Below are positions 19,305-27,092 of a stretch of DNA of 36,110 bases, in pieces. The notes below the pieces were generated by a model. The model made no database searches and was not told the origin of the DNA. It saw only the letters and a program-made list of their open reading frames with translations. Source of the DNA: JBOGGX01 sp050744245 (GTDB taxonomy: Bacteria > Actinomycetota > Acidimicrobiia > Acidimicrobiales > JBOGGX01); NCBI GenBank assembly GCA_050744245.1, contig JBOGGX010000021.1:1-36110 (forward strand), given 5' to 3'. Each line of letters starts with the position of its first letter. Within the stretch, counting starts at the first letter, position 1. A program made the translations under genes and the position numbers.

Positions 19305-19712
19305 GTGGAACCGGTCGACGTCACGACGGCGGCGCTACGCGATCTGATGCCGCTGTGCGAGCGCCTCGGCATCGAGGTCGACGGTGCCGCGCCGGATTCG
19401 GTTCGACTCGGCATGGCGTGGAGGTCCGAGCTGTGCACCAGCAACGGCGTCCTCCACGGTGGCGCGGTCATGGCCCTGGCCGACTCGGCCGGAGCCACGT
19501 GCGCCGTCCTCAATCTCCCGGCGGGTGCGGGCACGGCCACGATCGAGTCCAAGACCAACTTCTTCCGGGCCGTCCGTCAGGGCCGGATCGTCGCCACCGC
19601 TCGCCCACTCCACGTGGGGTCGTCGACGATCGTCATCGAGACCGAGGTGACCGACGAAGGCGAACGCCTGGTGGCCAAGGTGACCCAAACTCAGGCCGTG
19701 CTCAGGATGTGA
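19305..19712 (+). CDS. PaaI-family hotdog thioesterase
   Basis: This 135-residue protein is a hotdog-fold thioesterase of the PaaI/YbgC-like group, which hydrolyses acyl- or aryl-CoA esters. Seen: the family motif NGVLHGGAVMALADSAG at about residues 45-61, in which the Gly-Gly after His caps the helix, and the strand ATIESKTNFFRAVRQG at 75-90. The GTG start lies 17 nt after the aldehyde dehydrogenase stop, so the two are probably co-transcribed. Substrate unknown. Confidence 0.87.
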   Translation: MEPVDVTTAALRDLMPLCERLGIEVDGAAPDSVRLGMAWRSELCTSNGVLHGGAVMALADSAGATCAVLNLPAGAGTATIESKTNFFRAVRQGRIVATARPLHVGSSTIVIETEVTDEGERLVAKVTQTQAVLRM

Positions 19713-19732
19713 CGACTCCGGCCGCCGCGGCC

Positions 19733-19780
19733 GAGCTCCGCCGACGCAGAGCTCCGCCGACGCCGGCCGGCTGACCGGCC
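19733..19780. repeat. Direct repeat and GC hairpin after the thioesterase gene
   Basis: The 15-mer GAGCTCCGCCGACGC occurs twice with one base between (19733-19747 and 19749-19763). It is followed by a hairpin GGCCGG-CTGA-CCGGCC without a T-run. The rest of the 143-bp gap before 19856 holds a possible -10 box TACACT about 55 nt before the next ATG and nothing else that I can see. Confidence 0.4.
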
Positions 19781-19855
19781 GTCGTTGTCATAGGCCCGGA
19801 GTACACTGCCCGCAGCTGACTTCCCCCACGTCGTCCTTGTCGCGGAGGTGAAGTC

Positions 19856-20263
19856 ATGTCCCTGGTCGGTGCTCGTGTCCGATCGTTCTCCGAATCCCTC
19901 GGTGTGCTGCTCGGCGTCCAGCAGCGGTTCGGCGAGGTGCACGCGTTGATCCTGCTCGACGCAGACAGCCGGGTGGTCGACGGGTTCGCGTTCACCGATC
20001 TCCACCGAGCCTCCGACGCCGCGGTCGAGATCGGCATCGCCGTCGGCACCGCCAACAACGTGGTGCGGCGGGCGCTCCTGCTGTCCGGCGGTCTCGGCTC
20101 GGTCGTGCCGATCGAGTGGGCCGATCTCGAGCGATGGCGGGGCTACGTCACGGCGTTCGCGGCGATCGGCGTCGACCTGGTCGACTGGCTCGCATCCGAT
20201 GGCGAGCACATCCGCTCCTACGCCATCACCGCCGATGCCGGCTCGGCCTGGGTGTCGTCATGA
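19856..20263 (+). CDS. Conserved-looking hypothetical protein, 135 aa
   Basis: I do not recognise this 135-residue protein. It has a strong ribosome-binding site (GGAGGTGA, 4 nt before ATG 19856) and good codon use, so it is very likely a real gene. It is soluble and mixed alpha/beta, with a hydrophobic strand ALILLDADSRVVDGFAF, a middle stretch rich in Ala/Val (VEIGIAVGTANNVVRRALLLSGG), and a C-terminal part GVDLVDWLASDGEHIRSYAITADAG. The last stretch faintly recalls the end of RadC/JAB domains, but no metal-binding His-x-His is present, so I assign no function. It starts a new transcription unit after the thioesterase. Confidence 0.75.
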   Translation: MSLVGARVRSFSESLGVLLGVQQRFGEVHALILLDADSRVVDGFAFTDLHRASDAAVEIGIAVGTANNVVRRALLLSGGLGSVVPIEWADLERWRGYVTAFAAIGVDLVDWLASDGEHIRSYAITADAGSAWVSS

Positions 20264-20341
20264 AGGAATCCTCAGGTGCGCCTCACCTCTGGTTCAGACC
20301 GGTGGGCGAGAGTCGTGGGCAGCCCCGACAGGAGGTTTCCC

Positions 20342-20902
20342 ATGAGCCCGCAGTTTCGCAATCGGTTCCGAAAGCGCCCGCTGGCCAACATGGCAATGGT
20401 CGTCGCCGCGGTGGGCGTGGCCGGGGGAGCCGGTTACGCCGCCGCCCAGCCCGGCTCGATCGCAGCACCGTCGTCGTTGCCGATCGGGTCCGGCTCGTCC
20501 GGCACCGAAACGACGACGGCGACCACCCCGGCGACCGTCACGACCCAGCTCGACCTCGAGTTACAGTCGGTCGCCGTCGCCGTCGCAGGCCGGCGGCGGT
20601 GGGAGCGGCGGCGGTGGCGGGAGCGGCGGGACGACCGCTACGTGCTGGTCCGGCACCGCGTGATCGCTCGCGATCGGCACGGTCGCCGCCGCGGGCTGTG
20701 GGTCTGCGACGAAGGCAGGCGGCGGCCGAGAAGGCTTCCTGAGCCGCCGGACGGCCTGGCGTCGCGCCTCAGGCTCGATGTCGTCGCCGGCACCATCGGC
20801 CCCACGACGTCTGGGTCTTTCCGTACGACCCGGAGTTGCCGGGGCTGCCAGACGCCGTGGCCGGCGTCGCGGCGCGCGACCGTCTGCGGGTGGCCGGACT
20901 GA
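20342..20902 (+). CDS. Putative exported low-complexity protein, probably frameshifted
   Basis: ATG 20342 has GGAGGT 7 nt upstream, and the first 65 or so residues look real: a basic N-terminus (RNRFRKRP), a hydrophobic segment MAMVVAAVGVAGGAGYAAA, and a Thr/Ser/Pro linker (TETTTATTPATVTT). This fits a small exported or membrane-anchored protein. After about 20550 the frame turns into an Arg/Trp-rich sequence (GRRRWERRRW) that looks like wrong-frame translation. The frame one base later gives a Gly/Ser linker (AGGGGSGGGGGSGG) ending in TGA at 20661-20663. A one-base lesion near 20540-20590 is therefore likely, with the original gene ending near 20663. No function can be assigned. Confidence 0.4.
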   Translation: MSPQFRNRFRKRPLANMAMVVAAVGVAGGAGYAAAQPGSIAAPSSLPIGSGSSGTETTTATTPATVTTQLDLELQSVAVAVAGRRRWERRRWRERRDDRYVLVRHRVIARDRHGRRRGLWVCDEGRRRPRRLPEPPDGLASRLRLDVVAGTIGPTTSGSFRTTRSCRGCQTPWPASRRATVCGWPD

Positions 20903-21074
20903 TCGACGGCCCAGCCGCACGCCCGCACGACGTTCACCGTCGAGCTGGCGGCGCATCCGGCGGGCGGCGCGTAGCGGCGACCGACCGAGGAGCGCCCGAC
21001 CGCGATCAGCGGCGCGCCGCTTCCCGGTGGTGGTGACGGCCGGTCCCGCGGCCGGGTGGGGTAGGCAATGGCAC
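20664..21074 (+). other. About 400 bp without a convincing gene, possible gene remnants
   Basis: No single frame looks like a protein here on either strand. One short stretch does: DVWVFPYDPELPGLPDAV and then AARDRLRVAGLIDGPA (about 20795-20925, plus strand), followed one frame over by TFTVELAAHPAGGA and a stop near 20971. It has no start codon or ribosome-binding site in its own frame, so it is best read as the C-terminal remnant of a decayed gene of unknown family. The open frame of the following DUF445 gene also extends back to 20778, but that part is Arg/Pro-rich and not protein-like. Confidence 0.35.
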
Positions 21075-22340
21075 ATGGTCGTCGCCACCATTCCCCTCAC
21101 CCGGTCGGAGGAGGTGAAGCAGCGCCGCCTGGTCGTGATGAAGCGTCGGGCGACGGGGCTGCTCATCGTCGCCGCCGCCCTGTTCGTCGCCACGTTTCTG
21201 CTGCCGGACGACCAGGGGTGGGTCGGCTACGTCCGGGCCACGCTCGAGGCGTCGCTCGTCGGCGGGCTGGCCGACTGGTTCGCGGTCACCGCCCTGTTCC
21301 GGCACCCGCTCGGGCTGCCGATCCCGCACACCGCGATCATCCCCGAACGCAAGGAGCAGTTCGGCGAGACGCTGGGTGACTTCGTCCAACACAGCTTTCT
21401 CACCCCGGCGATCATCGTCGAGCGGGTGCGCGGCGCCCGGGTGGTCGAACGGCTGGCCGACTGGCTGGCGAGCCCCGGGAACGCCGCCCGGGTCTCCGGG
21501 CACGTCGCCGACGTGGTCGTGGCCGGGACCGAGGTGCTGCGGGACGAGGATGTCCACCGGCTGCTGGCCGATTCGATCCGGACCCGGGTCGACGCCGTGC
21601 CGCTGGCCCCGCTGGCCGGGCGGGCGCTCGACCTGATGACCGCGGGCGGGCGGCACCACGAGGTCCTCGACCTCCTGCTGCACGGTGCCGATCGCTACCT
21701 GGACGAGAACCGGGTGACGCTGCGGCTGCGCTTCGAGCGGGAGGCGCCGTGGTGGCTCCCGGAGGCGGTCGAGGATCGGATCTTCGACCGGCTGCTCGAC
21801 GGGGTGCGGCGCGGGCTCAGCGACGTGGCCAACGATCCGGACCACGAGCTGAGGCACGACTTCGACCGTCGGGTGCGCCAACTCACCGACGACCTGCGCA
21901 CCTCACCGGACATGTACGAGCGGGGGGAGCAGCTCAAGCAGGAGCTGCTCACCCAGCCCGAGCTGCTCCGATGGTCGTCGACGCTGTGGACCGATCTCAA
22001 GGAGCAGCTGCGCTCCCAGGCGGCAGACCCGGACTCCGAGCTTCGGCGTCGGCTGGCCGAGGCCATCCACGGCTTCGGCGTCCGTCTGCAGGAGGAGCCG
22101 GCGCTGCGGGCCAAGGTGCAGGACGGCATCGAGACCGGAGTGAGCTACGTGGCCGAGCACTTCCACGACGAGATCGGTGCCATGGTCAGCTCGACCATCT
22201 CCCGGTGGGACTCGGGTGAGACCTCGCGCCGGCTCGAGCTGTTGCTCGGCTCCGACCTCCAGTTCATCCGCATCAACGGCACCGTGGTCGGCGGCCTGGC
22301 CGGCCTCGCCATCCACACCATCACCCAGCTCGTCACCTGA
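21075..22340 (+). CDS. DUF445 family membrane-anchored protein
   Basis: This 421-residue protein belongs to the DUF445 family, whose function is unknown. Seen: an N-terminal membrane segment (about 20-42, TGLLIVAAALFVATFLL), the family signature GGLADWFAVTALFRHPLGLPIPHTAIIPERKEQFGE (about 58-95), a long helical middle rich in charged residues, and a C-terminal hydrophobic end INGTVVGGLAGLAIHTITQLV. The DWFAVTALFRHP stretch is the most conserved part of the family. ATG 21075 is the first plausible start before the family region; the ribosome-binding site (GGGTAGG) is weak. A dispersed palindromic repeat follows 9 nt after the stop. Confidence 0.88.
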   Translation: MVVATIPLTRSEEVKQRRLVVMKRRATGLLIVAAALFVATFLLPDDQGWVGYVRATLEASLVGGLADWFAVTALFRHPLGLPIPHTAIIPERKEQFGETLGDFVQHSFLTPAIIVERVRGARVVERLADWLASPGNAARVSGHVADVVVAGTEVLRDEDVHRLLADSIRTRVDAVPLAPLAGRALDLMTAGGRHHEVLDLLLHGADRYLDENRVTLRLRFEREAPWWLPEAVEDRIFDRLLDGVRRGLSDVANDPDHELRHDFDRRVRQLTDDLRTSPDMYERGEQLKQELLTQPELLRWSSTLWTDLKEQLRSQAADPDSELRRRLAEAIHGFGVRLQEEPALRAKVQDGIETGVSYVAEHFHDEIGAMVSSTISRWDSGETSRRLELLLGSDLQFIRINGTVVGGLAGLAIHTITQLVT

Positions 22341-22349
22341 CCGCCAACT

Positions 22350-22402
22350 CGAATGTGGGGTGGTTCTCGCGCCTATAGGCGCGACAACCACCCGAAGAAC
22401 GG
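22350..22402 (+). repeat. Dispersed palindromic repeat, copy B
   Basis: The core GTGGTT-C-TCGCGCC-TATA-GGCGCGA-C-AACCAC can form a stem of 13 pairs with one C:C mismatch. To its right CACCC-GAAGAAC-GGGTG gives a second hairpin (22389-22405). The element sits between the convergent ends of the DUF445 gene and the phosphatase pseudogene. The remaining 22403-22450 shows nothing else. Confidence 0.82.
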
Positions 22403-22450
22403 GTGATCTGGCTGCTACTCGCGAACGGCCGGGTCGACCGCGGCCCACGC

Positions 22451-23672
22451 TCACTCCGTCGTCAGCCACGGCATCTCGGCCGTGTAGGCCCTGGTCTCGC
22501 CGGGCCCGACCGGGACGAGATGACGGTGCACCACGCCACCGTCCCTCAACGTCAGGTAGCCGATGTTGTTCTCGCCGACGACAGAGAAATGCGGGCGCTC
22601 CTGGGGCGCGACGTAGACCCGCCGCTCCCGATAGGCCGGGTCCTCGCCCGCGTCCACGGTCCCGGCCATGTTGCCGTTGAGGAACACCGGGGCGTCGTCG
22701 TGCCACTCGTCGGTGTTCACCGAACGCCGGAGGAAGCGGTCCAGGAGTCGGGCGCGCCCCGTTCCCTCGTCGAGCGTGGGCGGCGACCGCCACCCGACCC
22801 GTTCGTGCTCCGGGGTGACCAGCCGGCCGAGGAAGTTGAGGCCGAGGCGGGCCAGGTTGCCCGAGTGCTTGAACGAGCTCGAGACCGGCTGGGCGATGTC
22901 GAGCCGGTCGTCGTCGATGGCGAAGGTGGCCTCGACGTTCAGCCCGTAGTGCACGTCGCCCGCGAGAGCACGACGCACCTGCGTAGCTTGAGCTCCTCGA
23001 CGAGGATCGCGATGAAGTCGACGAGCCCCTGCAGGTTCGAGTGCCAGGCCTCGAAGTCGATCTCGTACGGGCCGAGCCTGCCGGCCAGGAACTTCTGGCG
23101 GCGCTCCTGGACCTCGAGCCCGAAGACGGGCACCGGCGACACGAAGATGCCGGGCGACTCCCCCTCGACACCGATCTCCTGGCAGATCGCCGTGTCGGAG
23201 AGCAGATCGTCGGCGGCGATGAAGGCGTCGTGGCCGTTGCCGTGGAGGAGCCGGCACGAGCCATGCAGGAGGCGGAGCGCCGCCTCGGGCAACTGGATGT
23301 GGAACGTCGGGACGGGCAGGTCGCCGTAGGTCATGGCCGTCGGGCCATCGACCGCACGGAGGTGGCCAGCTGCCGTTGCCGGTCCCGGCCCGAGAGCACG
23401 ACGTCGTAGGCCAAGAGGTCACCGACAGGAAGCCGGACGAACCTGCGGACCGGACCGCAGCCACGTGCGCCCACAACCGCTCGCCGATCCGCGCCGAACG
23501 GGTGGGGGCGGCGGCGAGCCGCTCCAGCCGATTGCGGACGGCCCGGTAGACCTCGACCTGGAGGGCGCGGTCGACCCTCGTCGCCAGCCACACCGTCACC
23601 TGGCGGCGGTCGACGAGGCGCAGGATCGGGCCGGCGAGCACCTCGGGGAGCGCGGTTCGATCCCGTCGCCAC
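22451..23672 (-). pseudogene. PhoD-like alkaline phosphatase pseudogene, frameshifted and missing its catalytic core
   Basis: Pieces in three frames join into a PhoD-like metallophosphatase. In order they are: the family N-terminus LPEVLAGPILRLVDRRQVTVWL and RIGERLWAHV (23640-23450); FVRLPVGDLLAYDVVLSGRDRQRQLA (to 23331); TYGDLPVPTFHIQLPEAALRLLHGSCRLLHGNGHDAF (from 23334); PGIFVSPVPVFGLEVQERR and RRCVVLS; then GDVHYGLNVEATFAIDDDR to the stop at 22451. Frame changes lie near 23450, 23334 and 22962 (a CG duplication fits). The central part of about 200 residues that carries the GDQIYADD and DDHE metal motifs in intact relatives is absent after AADDLLSD. The product cannot be active. Confidence 0.72.
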
Positions 23673-24325
23673 GGGTGGGACAGAGCAGCGACCAGACGGC
23701 CGGCGCGATCTCTAAGGTGCGTTCGGTCAACGCATCGGTCGGCTCGCCGTCGACGTTGTGCCGCACCGGTTCGCCCCACACACGGACCCGCTGACCCCGA
23801 CGGTGGACGACGTCGGCCCGATCGAGATGCCGCCCGCGGCTGAGGTCGCGACCGAACGATGCCCTGGCAATCGGTCCGGTGCTCATGACGACGACGACGT
23901 CGAGCCGGCCGTCATCCGGCCGCGCCGGGGGGGCACAGCGCGGTGCCGCCGCCGATCGATGGGCCGTTGGCCACGCCGATCATGAGGACGTCGGCGCCGC
24001 GGCCTCGGGGTCGAGCGGCAGACCGACGCCGCGGGCGAAGTCGTTGCCGGTGCCGAGCGGGATCAGGCCGATGGTGCGCTCGAGGAGCGCCGCGACCCCG
24101 CCGCCACAGCCGGTTGATGACGACGTGCAGGCTGCCGTCGCCGCCCGCCACCACCAGCACCCGGTCTCCGGTGGCGTCGAGTGCCCGGTCGAGGTCGTCC
24201 CGCTCCGACGTGGGGACCACCTCGACGTTGCCGGCCCGGCCGAGGACGCGCCGGGCTCGTTCGATCGCGTCATCGTCAGCGTTCCCAGCGTCGGCGCTGA
24301 CCACAATCTGGTAGCCGACGGACAC
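23596..24325 (-). pseudogene. Diacylglycerol kinase-like pseudogene (several frameshifts)
   Basis: This is a broken gene of the diacylglycerol kinase/LCB5 family (lipid or sphingoid kinase). It begins well: GTG 24325 with AGGAGG 4 nt upstream, MSVGYQIVVSADAGNADDDAI, then the nucleotide motif VVAGGDGSLHVVINRLW. The frame then shifts (near 24110) to RTIGLIPLGTGNDFARGVGLPLDPEAAA, shifts again (near 24000) to ADVLMIGVANGPSIGGGTALCPP, and a third time at a run of seven G (23927-23933) to ARPDDGRLDVVVVMSTGP... Both hallmark motifs, GGDGS and GTGND, are in different frames. The 3' boundary is uncertain where it meets the phosphatase remnant. Confidence 0.75.
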
Positions 24326-24376
24326 GCGGCCTCCTCGTTTCGGGACACGCCTGCCGTACCCGCCCGCTTCCGGCCC

Positions 24377-25270
24377 CTAACCCGATGGCGGCGCCGACCG
24401 TCCCGCGATGCTCGCGGCGACGACGGCCGCGCCGCGTTCGCCCAACTGGATCGTGTAGTGGTTGGTGTCCTCGACCAGCACGTCGTGGAAGTCGGCGAGC
24501 TCATCACGCCACCTCTCGACCAGCGCCTCCGGCTGGAAGCCGCCCGGCTCGTCGAGGAGCCCTCTCGGCGCTCGCAGCAGGGTCATCGGGCACTTGATCG
24601 ATCGCAAGGCGGCTCCGATGGTCGGCTCGCCGAGGAAGATGCCGCGGCCGTCCTCGGTGACCGCGGCCTCCGAAGCCTTGGCGCGCATGGCCCCCGGCGC
24701 ACCCGTCAGGTCGTACCGGACGTACGCCTCGATGTCGTCGTTCCATGCGGCCAGGGCCGGGTGGCGGCGCCAGAAGTCGACGTACTCTTCGGGACCGGCG
24801 AACACCATGCGCAGCCTCGCTCGCGCCGGGCCGAGCGTGGCCTCGAGGACGGCGTCGACGTCGACGTCCCGTTCGGGCCGGGGCGGGGGCAGGCCGCCGT
24901 CGACCAGGACGACCCGTTGGGCCAGGGCCGGGGCTCTGGCCGCGGCCAGGGCCACGACGTAGGCGCCCATCGAGTGTCCGGCGAGCACGGCCCGGTCGAT
25001 GTCGAGGCGCTCGGCCACCGCGAGCAGGTCGTCGGAGTTGGCCTCGAGTCCGAACGGCCCGGCCAGGGCGCGGCTGTCGCCCCGTCCCCTGAAGTCGGGG
25101 GCGATCAGGCTCCAGTCGTCATCGAGGTGCCGGGCCACTCCCCGCCAGGCCATGCTCGATGCGGTGATGCCGTGGGCCGCGAGGGCGACATTTCCGCCCG
25201 AGCCCCACCTCGCCACGTGCAGCCGCCCTCCGGCGGCGGGGACGTCGATGAGCTCGGGTTCGGCCTGCAC
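24377..25270 (-). CDS. Alpha/beta hydrolase
   Basis: This is a 297-residue alpha/beta-fold hydrolase, probably cytosolic. Seen: oxyanion region AAHGITAS at 31-38, DFRGRGDS at 59-66, nucleophile elbow GHSMG with Ser100, and a late histidine in EDTNHYTIQ (about H271) that would complete the triad. The length matches epoxide hydrolase/esterase-like members. The longer frame to 25798 is antisense to the next gene; GTG 25270 starts the protein-like part, with TACGGT ending 7 nt upstream, which suggests a leaderless transcript. Substrate unknown. Confidence 0.87.
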   Translation of the reverse strand: MQAEPELIDVPAAGGRLHVARWGSGGNVALAAHGITASSMAWRGVARHLDDDWSLIAPDFRGRGDSRALAGPFGLEANSDDLLAVAERLDIDRAVLAGHSMGAYVVALAAARAPALAQRVVLVDGGLPPPRPERDVDVDAVLEATLGPARARLRMVFAGPEEYVDFWRRHPALAAWNDDIEAYVRYDLTGAPGAMRAKASEAAVTEDGRGIFLGEPTIGAALRSIKCPMTLLRAPRGLLDEPGGFQPEALVERWRDELADFHDVLVEDTNHYTIQLGERGAAVVAASIAGRSAPPSG

Positions 25271-25277
25271 CGAAGAG

Positions 25278-25303
25278 ACCGTACCGCGGCGACGGCGTAC
25301 GCT
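25278..25303. promoter_or_regulatory. Divergent -10 boxes for two apparently leaderless genes
   Basis: Only 39 bp separate GTG 25270 (minus) and GTG 25310 (plus). On the minus strand TACGGT (25283-25278) lies 7 nt before its GTG; on the plus strand TACGCT (25298-25303) lies 6 nt before its GTG. Neither start has a well-spaced ribosome-binding site. Spacing of this kind marks leaderless genes in Actinobacteria. Confidence 0.5.
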
Positions 25304-25309
25304 CGGGAG

Positions 25310-25879
25310 GTGCCGTCGGGCCCCGAACAGATGATGGACGCCGTGGCCACGGGCATGAAGGAGCGCACCGGCCGCGATCTCGACGAGTGGGTAGAGCTGG
25401 TGGAGGCGTCCGGCCTCGACCCGCTCGATCAGCTCGCCGTGCGCCGCTGGCTCAAGTCCGAGCACGGTGTGCCCCAGTACAGCCAGTGGGCGATCGCCGA
25501 CGCCGCGGCCCGGGCCGCCGGCTGGCGGCGCCCGACCGTCGCCGAGTACACCGACCGGCAGTACCAAGGGCCCAAGGCGCATCTGCGGCCGATCTTCGAC
25601 CGCTTGGCTGATGGGATCCTCGCGTTCGGCGACGACGTGATGGTCTCCGGGCGGTCGACGTACACGCCGTTTGTCAGGGCCCGCCGGTTCGCCATCGCCG
25701 CGGCCACCAAGACCCGGGTCGACCTCGGTCTCCGCTTCCGCGACCCTCCGACCAGCGAGCGGCTGCGTCCGGCCGCGGCGCCCGGGCAGTCGACCCACAA
25801 GATCGAGCTGACCTCGGTGGACGACATCGACGGCGACGTCGTCGATCTGGCGCGTGTTGCCTACGAGCAGACCGGCTGA
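25310..25879 (+). CDS. DUF4287 and DUF5655 domain-containing protein
   Basis: This is a 189-residue protein. The N-terminal part (about 5-60: MKERTGRDLDEWVELVEASGL, DQLAVRRWLKSEHGV) matches the DUF4287 pattern. The C-terminal part (about 85-185: LRPIFDRLADGILAFGDDVMV, RSTYTPFVRARRFAIAAATKTRVDLGLRF) matches DUF5655. Both domains have unknown function, and this combination is widespread in Actinobacteria. The GTG start at 25310 has a TACGCT box 6 nt upstream. It is 17 nt before the next gene. Confidence 0.85.
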   Translation: MPSGPEQMMDAVATGMKERTGRDLDEWVELVEASGLDPLDQLAVRRWLKSEHGVPQYSQWAIADAAARAAGWRRPTVAEYTDRQYQGPKAHLRPIFDRLADGILAFGDDVMVSGRSTYTPFVRARRFAIAAATKTRVDLGLRFRDPPTSERLRPAAAPGQSTHKIELTSVDDIDGDVVDLARVAYEQTG

Positions 25880-25896
25880 GTGCGAGGATCTCCGCC

Positions 25897-26265
25897 ATGG
25901 ACGTCGAGTACCGAACGCGGCTGAGCAGGGCGAACCCGTACCGCGTCTTCGACATCACCGACAACCAGCACTATGAGGACGAGGTGGAGTTCGGCAGCGA
26001 CGTCGTCGAGTTCTGCTGGGTGCCCAAGCCCGACACCGAACGGATGACCTGTCACGTGAAGCTGTTCGACGCCGAGAGCCGAGCCGAGCTCACCAGAGGT
26101 GTGGGTGAGCTCGTCATCGAGGCCAACAGCACCGAGCCGCAGTACATGTCGTTCTCCGGCTTCGGATGGCACGACGAGGGCATGTCGATGCCGATCTCGA
26201 AGTGCCGCTACGAGGCGTGGATCGAGGGCACCGAGTCGATCGTGGTCGAGATCCTCGTCTCGTGA
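25897..26265 (+). CDS. Hypothetical protein, 122 aa, coupled to the aromatic-acid cluster
   Basis: I do not recognise this 122-residue acidic protein. It is predicted to be mostly beta strand (YRVFDITDNQHYEDEVEFGSD, CHVKLFDAESRAEL, ELVIEANS, CRYEAWIEG, VVEILVS) with no signal peptide or membrane segment. Codon use is like that of its neighbours. It starts at ATG 25897 and its stop overlaps the GTG of the enoyl-CoA hydratase gene (GTGA), so it is probably translated with the degradation cluster. Two cysteines (in EFCWV and MTCHV) and one at SKCRY are present but form no known motif. Confidence 0.75.
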   Translation: MDVEYRTRLSRANPYRVFDITDNQHYEDEVEFGSDVVEFCWVPKPDTERMTCHVKLFDAESRAELTRGVGELVIEANSTEPQYMSFSGFGWHDEGMSMPISKCRYEAWIEGTESIVVEILVS

Positions 26266-27089
26266 CGCCATTTCGTGGGTCGGCGTCGACCACGGGCGAA
26301 TGGCGACACTTCCGTTTCGAGGTCGACGACGGGCTGGCGGTCCTCACGTTCAACCGCCCGGAGCGCTTGAACGCCCTGACCTTCGAGGCCTACGCCGACC
26401 TGCGCGATCTGCTGGCCGAACTGCCGCACCGCGGTGACACCCGGAGCCTGGTGATCACCGGCGAGGGTCGAGGGTTCTGCTCCGGCGGCGACGTCGACGC
26501 GATCATCGGGGAGCTGGTCGGGATGCCGGCGAGGGAACTCCTCGAGTTCACCAGGATGACCGGAGCGGTCGTGCAGCGGCTGCGGGAGGTGCCGATCCCG
26601 GTCGTCGCCGCGGTCAACGGAACCGCCGCCGGGGCCGGCGCAGTCATCGCCCTGGCCGCCGATCTGCGGCTGCTGTCGACCGCGGCCAGCCTGCGGTTCC
26701 TGTTCACCCACGTCGGGTTGTCCGGCGGCGACATGGGTGCGGCCTATCTCTTGCCGCGGATCGTCGGCCTGGGTCGGGCCACCGAGATCCTGATGCTCGG
26801 CGACACCATCGACGCCGACACGGCGGCGGCCATCGGCCTGGCCCACCGGGTGGTCGACCCGGAGACCCTGCTCGGCGAGGCGCTCACCCTGGGCCGGCGC
26901 CTGGTCGACGGTCCCACCCTCGCCTACGCCACCACCAAGGCGCTGCTCACCCAGGAACAGGACATGAGCCTGGCCGCGGCCATCGAGCTCGAGGCGATGA
27001 CCCAGGCCCACCTCATGGGGACCGAGGACTTCGCCGAGTTCCACGCCGCGTTCACCGAGAAGCGGCGTCCGCAGTGGAAGGGACGATGA
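26262..27089 (+). CDS. Enoyl-CoA hydratase/isomerase (crotonase) family protein
   Basis: This 275-residue protein belongs to the crotonase superfamily. Seen: FNRPERLNAL, the first oxyanion-hole stretch GRGFCSGGDVDAI at about 70-82, and the second GTAAGAGAVIALAADLRL at about 122-139. The usual catalytic-acid region reads VGLSGGDMGAAYLLPRIVG, with Asp in the GGDMG position rather than the classical Glu. It probably hydrates the alicyclic enoyl-CoA, or opens the ring, in the aminobenzoyl-CoA route encoded by its neighbours. GTG 26262 overlaps the preceding stop; the Rid gene follows after 3 nt. Confidence 0.88.
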   Translation: MTPFRGSASTTGEWRHFRFEVDDGLAVLTFNRPERLNALTFEAYADLRDLLAELPHRGDTRSLVITGEGRGFCSGGDVDAIIGELVGMPARELLEFTRMTGAVVQRLREVPIPVVAAVNGTAAGAGAVIALAADLRLLSTAASLRFLFTHVGLSGGDMGAAYLLPRIVGLGRATEILMLGDTIDADTAAAIGLAHRVVDPETLLGEALTLGRRLVDGPTLAYATTKALLTQEQDMSLAAAIELEAMTQAHLMGTEDFAEFHAAFTEKRRPQWKGR

Positions 27090-27092
27090 CCG

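Noticed and set aside
19856..20263. RadC/JAB-like metalloprotease domain
   Set aside because: Only a vague similarity at the C-terminus; the His-x-His...Asp metal motif is missing.
7931..24325. All frameshifts being due to low sequence quality of the whole window
   Set aside because: More than 25 long genes are intact, including GC-rich ones of over 2 kb, and the PhoD-like gene lacks a large internal part; errors may still explain single sites such as the G7 run.
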